From: Rickettsiales bacterium
Lineage (GTDB): Bacteria; Pseudomonadota; Alphaproteobacteria; Rickettsiales; UBA1997
Reading direction: 5' to 3'
Assembly: GCA_031269065.1 (NCBI GenBank)
Contig: JAIRWJ010000089.1
Span: 1 to 15,807, forward strand
DNA length: 15,807 nt
Positions 8,801 through 13,928 of this stretch are shown here, in pieces (position 1 is the first letter of the stretch; every line of letters starts with the position of its first letter). Both the position numbers and the translations under genes were made by a program. The notes under the pieces were generated by a model. The model was not told where the DNA came from, made no database searches, and worked only from the letters and a program-made list of their open reading frames with translations.

Positions 8801-10792
8801 AAGCTTAAGAAAATCCTTCGAATCATCGGTCCACTTTACTTTTTTTGTTCTTATTTCTTCACTCGTCTGCTTCGTTTGATCTAGCTTTTCCTGATACTCT
8901 CTCTTTTCCTTATCTCCCAGCTGGTTTAGCCAATCCCTATTGCCAGTTATCTTAGCCTTATCTTCTTCGTCATAGAATATCGTAATACTAGCATCACCCA
9001 TTAATTCTTGTATTTCCTTCGTCTGTACAGGTGGTTTTTTCCATAACTCATCATCCCAAGCTTTTATCATGTCTCTATGTATATTATTTTGCCCCTGCTG
9101 GCTTGGTTCCGGAGGAGATGGAGGAGGAACGGGAGGACCTTCCTCCTGTTTCTGCTGGCTCTGGTTCTGTTGCTGCTGGTGTTTTTGTCCTTGCTCCTTC
9201 AAGTCCTGTTTGAGCCGTTCTTTGTACAACTCATTATTGGATGCTGATTCCATTATACGATCTTTTTCTTCGCTTAGATATTTCCACTCAGACTCCAATT
9301 CACTAAACTCCTTTGATCCTAGTTCAGGGTTTTTCTCTGAATTAGCCATCCAATTATTCGACCTTTCAGTCCAATTTTTTATATCTGTGGTCAATTGTTC
9401 GTCTTGCTTCTCCACATGATCCAGCTTCTCTTGCCACTGGTTTTTCTCATTTGGTTTCAACTGGTCCCACCAAGCCCTAGTACTTGTTACCTCCTCTTTA
9501 ACCTCCTCCTCCATATTCTCAGTACCCAATTGACCCAATGATGTTTTCACGTCATCTCGCGTTTCAATCAAATTCTTCGCTTTATCTGAAATACCATTAT
9601 AAGCTCCCCCTTCTCCTCCCCCCTCAAACCAATGTGTTAACATCCCTCTCTGCATATCCAACAATTCTTGCTTCCCATCCTGCTTTGCTCTATTATTCTC
9701 TCCAATTTCCTTGTTAAATTCCTTCTTATTCTCATCTAGATCTTTTTTCTCGTCCTCTAGCTTTTTCTTTCCAGCTTCCAATGCTTCCCATTCCTTCTTC
9801 AATTGCTCCTTTTCCTTATTTAGTCTTTCCTCCATTTCTTTTTTCTCATTTTTTAGTTTCTTATTTTCCTCTTTTAGTTTATCATTCTCCCCCGTTAGTT
9901 CCCCATTCTCCCCCGTTAGTTCCTTATTTTTCCCCGTTAGTTCCTTATTCTTTTCCTTTTCTGATTCTAGTTCTTTTCTGTTCTGTATTGTTGTTTGATT
10001 TGTATGAACAGCCAAATTCCTATTAACAAGATTTGCCTTATCCAGTTCTCCTTGCAGCCGCTCATTCTCCTCCGTTAGTTTCCCATTCTTTTTATTCGCA
10101 TCACTTAGATCATTCTTTGTCCTATCTAGATTACTTTTCACTCCACTGAGCTCGTTGTCCTTATTTATCATCTCCTTATGCAGTTTCTCTTTCTCTCCCG
10201 TTAGTTCATCAATGGTTTCATTTTGCTGATTAATGGTTTCATTTTGCTGATTTATTTTATCATTTAGCCTATTATTCTCTCCATTTGCCAATTTCAGTGT
10301 TTTACTTGTCTGTTCTAGTTTATTCCCTAGCCACCCATTCTCCTCCGTTAGTTCCTCATTATCTTCTGTTTTTTTATTAATGATTTCACCTTGCTGTTCT
10401 ATTTTATTCTTCAGCCCTTCATTCTCTTTCCCTAGTTTTTTCAGATTCGCTTCCATATCTTTTATTCTGGCATTTGCGGTATTCAGATTATCATTTGTAT
10501 CACTCAGTAGCTTCTTTGTTTTCTCATTATCTCCCTCGCCTACACGATTCCTTAGATCATTTAGTTCACTTTCTATATTGGCCTTCTCATTCTTTACCTT
10601 TTCCAGTTCTGCCATCGCGGTTTCCTCTATTTGCCTGTTTTGCCCTATCTCTACTTCTGCTACCTCCAGCCTTTGCTTCAATTCTCTATTATCACGATTC
10701 GCATCATCCAAATCGCTTTCCAGTATCAAACATAACCCTACTAAGTCTCTTTTAGTCGTATCTTTTAGTTCTTCATAATAATGACGTTGCAT
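5879..10792 (-). CDS. Giant 1637-residue coiled-coil repeat protein, function unknown
   Basis: I do not recognise a family. Residues 1-375 are a nearly continuous heptad coiled coil with recurring LTEEN/LTGEN and NQQNETI units. Residues 380-570 and 571-748 are two diverged copies of one module, each with a GSKE segment and each ending in an identical Gln/Pro-rich linker (540-570, 718-748). A short zipper (about 750-770), a disordered Pro/Gln/Gly linker and a small domain with FLFYVDYLLGLDEEE (about 831-936) follow. From 963 to about 1410 it is mostly helical, with a second coiled coil. About 1515-1577 is almost pure Lys/Glu, and the tail is Gly-rich with KKKSGGMGM at the end. No signal peptide or membrane span is seen. 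AGGAG lies 6 bases before the ATG. Intracellular scaffold or secreted effector are both possible; the basic C-terminus would fit type IV export but does not prove it. Confidence 0.85.
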   Translation of the reverse strand: MQRHYYEELKDTTKRDLVGLCLILESDLDDANRDNRELKQRLEVAEVEIGQNRQIEETAMAELEKVKNEKANIESELNDLRNRVGEGDNEKTKKLLSDTNDNLNTANARIKDMEANLKKLGKENEGLKNKIEQQGEIINKKTEDNEELTEENGWLGNKLEQTSKTLKLANGENNRLNDKINQQNETINQQNETIDELTGEKEKLHKEMINKDNELSGVKSNLDRTKNDLSDANKKNGKLTEENERLQGELDKANLVNRNLAVHTNQTTIQNRKELESEKEKNKELTGKNKELTGENGELTGENDKLKEENKKLKNEKKEMEERLNKEKEQLKKEWEALEAGKKKLEDEKKDLDENKKEFNKEIGENNRAKQDGKQELLDMQRGMLTHWFEGGGEGGAYNGISDKAKNLIETRDDVKTSLGQLGTENMEEEVKEEVTSTRAWWDQLKPNEKNQWQEKLDHVEKQDEQLTTDIKNWTERSNNWMANSEKNPELGSKEFSELESEWKYLSEEKDRIMESASNNELYKERLKQDLKEQGQKHQQQQNQSQQKQEEGPPVPPPSPPEPSQQGQNNIHRDMIKAWDDELWKKPPVQTKEIQELMGDASITIFYDEEDKAKITGNRDWLNQLGDKEKREYQEKLDQTKQTSEEIRTKKVKWTDDSKDFLKLCDSGELLVGSKEYNNKFSELNKVKTSIKEQENAHISSKQDFKRTLEEKQEQYRQQQNQSQQKQEEGPPVPPPSPPEPSQQGQNNSTTQQQEIDVLKQQVAALQKTVDDLQKISGPTVGPQQEQNGPSVQEVTGGVTKESPLAGPPGDQNQVQNTGQAAEQYGTMTNGEVEHKKQRRITKWDDVHGPTDFLFYVDYLLGLDEEEGKQSRIDEVKRVLQKYKDDKNDPTIEETAKGACKQAFEGAGIEDETKRKEEVNGILEQVDARIDANMEKSGETLDTNEKTTDTQPPNKPSPATKTMSDDDWKNVAKLSVELEKLNVELQTSDGASKKELEEKIKNTIEQNRETYKTLQKVDFEELSIRRCMYDSGGTLDHKSAAFLVENDRGYTAELARLKVNNAELGVRQAENESNKLLLTDGGLGVDNTWKASVVNDAMSVFGNATEKSKDVTTFLNLVDQVNGEYVKEAKKQKAIKETGNEAPSQDDINKQQLSKEALLVIRENAYKDTKAHVSGETSNPVIGETVKESGLGQPSEKIFSKDSDVGQWLDNKENKRLEKVNKYKDSLKTKEAEEAKLALLKVEMGSRDVRGVHNKLGKEHYLMGMDSPDTIKQGMMDFDKDNKKYKLGLIDSKDDNLKLDSVHKKIDSVNNKIGKDQVKLMDKKKELEDKIGHEESELNRTKSDKGSKKLEKHRKELEEKNKEIEALEKKKEELAKISSAITEEENRREKIQSTSAKSIAEIDTGALETKRKIWENGSIANEKLVEGVVNVQQEKRELDLDAAGINKNPDKSLEGNAETPSEKEKNSKEGVDKEGVDENTPEAPPAVPLEKGKAEEGLEGASDEGGKDNDAEEKEATEKEEKEEKKKGKKEKKEKKKEKEGKEKEEKKKKKEEKKEEKKEEKKEEKEEIEEKETKSTAPPQQASGLSAVNNIFGGGKVGNAIDVGKSGVSNTQAPQVNAPETKQRDEGKKKSGGMGM
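6101..6148 (-). repeat. 12-bp tandem repeat encoding EEKK
   Basis: The plus-strand unit TTCCTTCTTCTC occurs three times exactly (6101-6136) and once with one change (6137-6148), with partial units on both sides. It lies in frame within the Lys/Glu tract of the giant protein, so gain or loss of a unit changes length by four residues without a frameshift. Confidence 0.9.
8549..8641 (-). repeat. 93-bp perfect direct repeat, copy 2
   Basis: It is identical base for base to 9083-9175, offset 534 bases (178 codons). It encodes the Gln/Pro-rich linker (residues 718-748, core EEGPPVPPPSPPEPSQQG) at the end of the second duplicated module. The first flanking bases outside differ on both sides. Confidence 0.95.
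9083..9175 (-). repeat. 93-bp perfect direct repeat, copy 1
   Basis: This is the matching copy of 8549-8641 and encodes residues 540-570 at the end of the first module. The modules themselves are only partly similar (for example QEKLD and GSKE are shared), so the linkers are much better conserved than the rest of the duplication. Confidence 0.95.
9882..9944 (-). repeat. Three tandem 21-bp heptad-coding repeats
   Basis: Three adjacent 21-base units (9882-9902, 9903-9923, 9924-9944) share the core CCCCGTTAGTTCC and encode successive heptads of the ELTGEN/K type in the N-terminal coiled coil. Related single units occur near 10069, 10196 and 10341. Confidence 0.85.
10211..10252 (-). repeat. Perfect 21-bp tandem duplication (NQQNETI x2)
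   Basis: Bases 10211-10231 and 10232-10252 are identical and encode two NQQNETI heptads of the giant coiled-coil protein. The length of exactly seven codons preserves the coiled-coil register. Confidence 0.92.
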
Positions 10793-10918
10793 CTCCCTCT
10801 CCTCACTCTTTATTCATAACAACCCTATAAGTACCTAAACTCTGGGCTATATCATTATTTCCTAACTAGACTATTCTGCTGGGTCGGCCCTATTCTGACG
10901 ATGGATACTCTAATTTGT

Positions 10919-10934
10919 CTGCCTATAGAGGCAG
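10919..10934. repeat. Small hairpin in the giant gene's putative leader
   Basis: CTGCCT-ATAG-AGGCAG is a perfect 6-bp stem with a 4-base loop. A second small stem, GCGC-TTGTT-GCGC, lies at 10946-10958. Neither is followed by a T-run in the minus-strand direction. Confidence 0.5.
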
Positions 10935-10993
10935 TCCGCTCTCCGGCGCTTGTTGCGCTCCGTCAAAATCTTTTCTCCCTTCTCTCTAGTTTG

Positions 10994-11022
10994 TTGAAAT
11001 ATATGCGATTATATTAGATAAT
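10994..11022 (+). promoter_or_regulatory. Probable promoter of the Pmp-like gene
   Basis: TTGAAA (10994-10999) and GATAAT (11017-11022) are each five of six to consensus, with a 17-base spacer. Initiation near 11029 would give a leader of about 280 bases containing all three C-rich hairpins. Confidence 0.5.
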
Positions 11023-11039
11023 TATTCTTTATAAGTCAA
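11011..11039 (-). promoter_or_regulatory. Possible promoter of the giant coiled-coil gene
   Basis: On the minus strand, TTGACT (11034-11039) and TAATAT (11011-11016) are 17 bases apart; a perfect TATAAT (11008-11013) lies 20 bases from the same -35. The element overlaps the plus-strand promoter, so the two could not be occupied together. The transcript would have a leader of about 210 bases. Confidence 0.4.
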
Positions 11040-11081
11040 GAATATATGAAAAATTAGTACTTTTATTTACCCTCTCCTTTA

Positions 11082-11110
11082 TCCTCCCCCGGCGTTCCGC
11101 CGAGGGAGGA
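11082..11110. repeat. C-rich hairpin 1
   Basis: The arms 11082-11094 and 11098-11110 pair at 12 of 13 positions around the loop TTC, with one C-A mismatch. The core is CCTCCCCCGGCG against CGCCGAGGGAGG. The right arm can also pair with the left arm of hairpin 2 (11124-11133, ten perfect pairs). Confidence 0.8.
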
Positions 11111-11122
11111 AGATTCTAGATT

Positions 11123-11157
11123 CCCTCCCTCGGGTTTCGAAGAAACTCAGGAAAGGG
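11123..11157. repeat. C-rich hairpin 2
   Basis: The left arm starts CCCTCCCTCGGG and the right arm ends GGAAAGGG, around a GAA loop at 11139-11141. The inner GTTTC/GAAAC and the outer four pairs are perfect; three mismatches and two wobble pairs lie between them. Confidence 0.6.
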
Positions 11158-11176
11158 TAGGGTATGGGTCTGTTTT

Positions 11177-11207
11177 CCCTCCCTCGGACCGCAGGTTCGG
11201 GGGAGGG
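11177..11207. repeat. C-rich hairpin 3
   Basis: The arms 11177-11190 (CCCTCCCTCGGACC) and 11194-11207 (GGTTCGGGGGAGGG) form 14 continuous pairs as RNA, two of them G-U, with loop GCA. The left arm shares CCCTCCCTCGG with hairpin 2. Confidence 0.85.
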
Positions 11208-11307
11208 CCAGGGTGGGGGTACTAAACTTTTTTATGAAAAACTATTGAAAAAAATATTTATTACTATTATTCTAATAACAATCGTTTTTTATAAAATATG
11301 GGGCATC

Positions 11308-12132
11308 ATGTTCAGCTTTTTAGACAGTATCTACAGTTTTAATAAAGATTGTTTATCATTAAAACCAAAGACCGAAGTCGGTGGAAGGCGCCTTACAGGC
11401 ATTTGTCTTTTACTGCTATGGTTTGGTTCTGGTATGGCTGGTGCTTCGAGTATTATAAAGATTTCCGGGAATCAGAGCTCCAGACTCGTAATCTCCGATG
11501 ACCAAACTGTGGAAAACGAGGGCTCCGTTTCCTTTAAGGACATAATATCTTTGGACCAGAAAGGAGGTGCTATTTTTGTGAGTTCCGGAGGAACACTGAA
11601 CTTCGATGGTGGGACTGAGGGTCCGGAAGGAGCTATAGTGTTCCAAAATAATTATACCGGAATTGATGGTGGAGCAATTTATGTAGGTAGCAATGCCGCA
11701 GCCACTCTTAGAGGAAATATAAAGTTTGAGGGTAATACTGCCCCCTATCATGATGGAGGAGCTATCTTTGTGGCTTCCGGAGGAACACTAAATATCAACG
11801 GTGGAACCGAAGGTCCAGAGGGGGCTATTTTGTTTCAAGATAACTCAGGTTCTCACGCTGGAACAATCTATGTAGAAGAAGGTGCCACAGCTGTCCTTAG
11901 AGGAGATATAAAGTTTTTTAAAAATGGATGGGGAACCATTTATAATGAAGGTACTCTGGAGTTTATTTTGGAAACTGGTAACCAGATAGAATTCCAAGGT
12001 ACAGTGGGAGAATATGATATTTATGATCGTGGTACTGTACATTTAGATTGTGTAACCGGTAGTGTTATTAAATTCTCTCGTGGCATAGGAATGTGGGCTT
12101 ATTTATTAGTGTCCAAGTCCAAACACCTTTGA
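11308..12132 (+). CDS. Short Pmp-like (GGAI/FxxN repeat) exported passenger protein
   Basis: The 274-residue protein has an extended N-terminus followed by a signal peptide: Arg27-Arg28, a hydrophobic core ICLLLLWFG and a plausible cut after GMAGA. It then shows the repeat signature of chlamydial polymorphic outer membrane proteins: GGAI at 86, 121 and 150, and FxxN at 112, 140 and 176. Two units of 64 residues (86-149, 150-213) are clearly duplicated. This should form a beta-helix on the surface or in the periplasm. No autotransporter beta-barrel follows; the protein ends abruptly in VSKSKHL, so it is probably truncated. The start at 11308 has GGGG five bases upstream; starting at 11164 would add 48 residues of hairpin-coded and hydrophobic sequence. 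Pmp-like similarity is judged from motifs only. Confidence 0.7.
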   Translation: MFSFLDSIYSFNKDCLSLKPKTEVGGRRLTGICLLLLWFGSGMAGASSIIKISGNQSSRLVISDDQTVENEGSVSFKDIISLDQKGGAIFVSSGGTLNFDGGTEGPEGAIVFQNNYTGIDGGAIYVGSNAAATLRGNIKFEGNTAPYHDGGAIFVASGGTLNINGGTEGPEGAILFQDNSGSHAGTIYVEEGATAVLRGDIKFFKNGWGTIYNEGTLEFILETGNQIEFQGTVGEYDIYDRGTVHLDCVTGSVIKFSRGIGMWAYLLVSKSKHL

Positions 12133-12202
12133 GACAAAATTAGCTTTTTAGCTTAGTGATTTTTATTCCGGTTATTTTATATTATTGGAATAGTTAATAG
12201 AG

Positions 12203-12240
12203 CCATCACCTAGGTACCTAAAATATGCCAGGGGTGATGG
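12203..12240. repeat. Inverted repeat after the Pmp-like gene
   Basis: CCATCACC and GGTGATGG are exact inverted copies separated by 22 bases that include TAGGTACCTA, itself a palindrome. There is no T-run, so a terminator role is doubtful. Confidence 0.45.
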
Positions 12241-12405
12241 ATTTCAGATCTCATTCAAAACTTGGCTCCATGACTCCAATGGAGTACTATTTATCTCTGA
12301 ACAGAGTGGGGTGAATTTGTCTCATATGTTATGAACTTGTACAACTAAATCCATAGCATAGGGGGAATTGTAGCATTGTGGGTCCAGTCCGAGTGGAGCT
12401 AGGAT

Positions 12406-12610
12406 GTGTTACCGTTGTCCAAGGTATTTGACATTCAGTCTGGATCCGAGTGGCGCCTAATTACCTTTCTCGAAGTTACTCTTCGAGGAAACATAAAGTG
12501 GTGGCTGGATTTTATAGTTGGAGTTGTTGATGGAATATTTGCAGGAGGTCTATTGAAAAAATGTTCCTCCAATGGTATCTTGGGAAAGCGAGAAACTATC
12601 TTTGGTTTAT
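12406..12610 (+). pseudogene. Remnant of a Pmp-like repeat gene
   Basis: The frame through this stretch contains VTLRGNIKW at 12475-12501, almost the same as ATLRGNIKF of the intact gene. The DNA matches over 19 of 21 bases (12478-12498 against 11704-11724). A following DGIFAGG may be a damaged DGGAIF. The rest is not recognisable and the frame runs into iscS. It is either the rest of the same truncated gene or an old duplicate. Confidence 0.45.
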
Positions 12611-13819
12611 ATGGATGGAATGAACGTATATTTTGACTATCAGGCTACAACGCCAATGGATCCCAGAGTCCTTGAAGAAATGATGCTGACCATGACCAAA
12701 GAGTTTGGTAATGCTAGTTCTAAGAGTCATGCATTTGGCTGGGAGGCCGAAAAATACGTTGAAAAGGCCAGACAACAGGTGGCCGACCTCATAGGAGCAG
12801 GTACTGGAGACATAGTCTTCACATCCGGGGCCACCGAATCAAACAACATGGCTATCAAAGGCGTAGCTAGGGCTAACCATAATAGTGAAACCAAAAATCA
12901 TCTGGTTACCCTTAGGACTGAACACAAATGTGTTCTAGAGACGTGCAACTACTTGAGATCAAAGGAAAATTTTGATGTCACTTTCCTAGGTGTGGGCAAA
13001 GATGGTCTGGTGGATCTAGAGGAGCTGGAGTCAAGTCTGACAACCAGGACAATCCTGGTTTCGATCATGGGAGTTAACAACGAAATAGGAGTTGTACAGC
13101 CCCTAGAAAAAATAGGGGCTCTCTGCCACAGACACGGTGTCTATTTTCATAGTGACTGTGCTCAGGCTTTTGGTAAAATTCCTCTTGACGTAACCAGAAT
13201 GGGCATCGACCTGATGAGTATCTCTGGCCACAAGATATATGGGCCAAAAGGAGTGGGAGCCATCTACGCTAGACAGAAGCCTAGAGTCAAGATTGAGGCT
13301 CTAATACATGGTGGAGGCCAGGAAAATGGTCTGAGATCCGGTACACTTCCGGTACCACTAATAGTTGGTCTTGGAAAGGCAGCAGAAATTGCTGGGCTTG
13401 AAATGGAAAAAGATAGAATAAAAATTGAAAAATTGGCTGATAAAATAATGGACAGTCTATTGACTATCGACAAAGTGTACCTGAACGGGAGTCGAGGGCA
13501 AAGATGGCCTGGCTGTTTAAATTTCAGCTTTGCCGGTATTGAGGGTGAATCGCTAATAATGGCTCTAAAAAATTTAGCGGTCTCATCCGGCTCGGCCTGC
13601 ACATCGTCCACCCTCGAACCTTCCTATGTGATCCAGGCTCTAGGTGTTGACTCGGAAATGGCTCATTCGTCTCTTAGAATAGGTCTGGGCAAATTTAGCA
13701 CGGAGGAGGAAGTTAACTATCTGATCGAAAAAATAAAGACTGAGGTGCCGAGACTCCGGGAAATGAGTCCAGTTTGGGAAATGATGAAAAAAGGGATCCC
13801 CTTCGATTATTCCAAGTGA
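12611..13819 (+). CDS. iscS: IscS, cysteine desulfurase
   Basis: This PLP enzyme removes sulfur from cysteine for Fe-S clusters and tRNA thiolation. In the 402-residue form, FDYQATTPMDPRV is at 8-20, the base-stacking His in TEHKCV at 105, the PLP Lys208 in SGHKIYGPKG, and the catalytic Cys330 in SSGSACTSS, all at positions expected for IscS. Length is normal and the C-terminus (SPVWEMMKKGI) fits the family. The start at 12611 is chosen because an earlier ATG at 12572 adds 13 residues that belong to upstream remnant sequence. The ribosome site is weak. No iscR, iscU, iscA, hscB or fdx follows, so it is outside the usual isc operon. Confidence 0.95.
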   Translation: MDGMNVYFDYQATTPMDPRVLEEMMLTMTKEFGNASSKSHAFGWEAEKYVEKARQQVADLIGAGTGDIVFTSGATESNNMAIKGVARANHNSETKNHLVTLRTEHKCVLETCNYLRSKENFDVTFLGVGKDGLVDLEELESSLTTRTILVSIMGVNNEIGVVQPLEKIGALCHRHGVYFHSDCAQAFGKIPLDVTRMGIDLMSISGHKIYGPKGVGAIYARQKPRVKIEALIHGGGQENGLRSGTLPVPLIVGLGKAAEIAGLEMEKDRIKIEKLADKIMDSLLTIDKVYLNGSRGQRWPGCLNFSFAGIEGESLIMALKNLAVSSGSACTSSTLEPSYVIQALGVDSEMAHSSLRIGLGKFSTEEEVNYLIEKIKTEVPRLREMSPVWEMMKKGIPFDYSK

Positions 13820-13868
13820 AATTTCATGACCAGATGGACTCTATGAATATAAATAACAAAATAACTTC

Positions 13869-13896
13869 TTGATTATTGTTAAAATAATTTTATTAT
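13869..13896 (+). promoter_or_regulatory. Possible promoter of the kinase-like gene
   Basis: TTGATT (13869-13874) and TATTAT (13891-13896, five of six) are 16 bases apart, 33 bases before the start codon, in a very AT-rich gap after iscS. Confidence 0.4.
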
Positions 13897-13928
13897 AGAA
13901 TTTATTAGATTAAAACAAGAAAGTATTT

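Larger units (their letters stand above)
10793..11307. other. Noncoding divergent region between the giant gene and the Pmp-like gene
   Basis: These 515 bases separate two divergent genes. The AT-rich centre (10994-11039) holds overlapping promoter-like elements on both strands. Both flanking parts would be transcribed as long leaders with hairpins: 10919-10934 and 10946-10958 toward the giant gene, and three C-rich hairpins (11082-11207) toward the Pmp-like gene. An ATG at 11164 is in frame with the Pmp-like gene, but it would translate hairpin sequence into a Gly-rich peptide ahead of the better start at 11308. Confidence 0.55.
12133..12610. other. Intergenic region with decayed sequence
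   Basis: These 478 bases follow the Pmp-like gene. All three plus-strand frames are interrupted in the first half. The region holds an 8-bp stem (CCATCACC 12203-12210 with GGTGATGG 12233-12240) and, further on, a recognisable fragment of the Pmp-like repeat. A perfect TTGACA at 12428-12433 has no matching -10. Confidence 0.5.

Noticed and set aside
6101..10252. Regularly spaced short repeats that might suggest a CRISPR array.
   Set aside because: The 12- and 21-base units are tandem without unique spacers and are in frame with the protein. No cas genes are present.
9711..10778. Further long plus-strand open frames opposite the N-terminal coiled coil.
   Set aside because: Composition is the antisense of Glu/Lys/Asn codons. 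They are shadows, not genes.
11130..11150. TTTCGAA in hairpin 2 resembling a tRNA T-loop.
   Set aside because: The loop size is wrong, and there is no acceptor stem, anticodon arm or CCA end around it.
11164..11307. Upstream in-frame extension of the Pmp-like protein from the ATG at 11164.
   Set aside because: It would translate hairpin 3 into a Gly-rich peptide and bury the signal peptide more than 70 residues inside; the ATG at 11308 has a nearer ribosome site.
11416..12042. Minus-strand open frames opposite the Pmp-like gene.
   Set aside because: They follow the repeat structure of the plus-strand gene and lack any recognisable domain or start signal.
12428..12456. Perfect TTGACA as an iscS promoter.
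   Set aside because: At a spacing of 16-18 bases the sequence is GC-rich (TGGCGC), with no -10 element.
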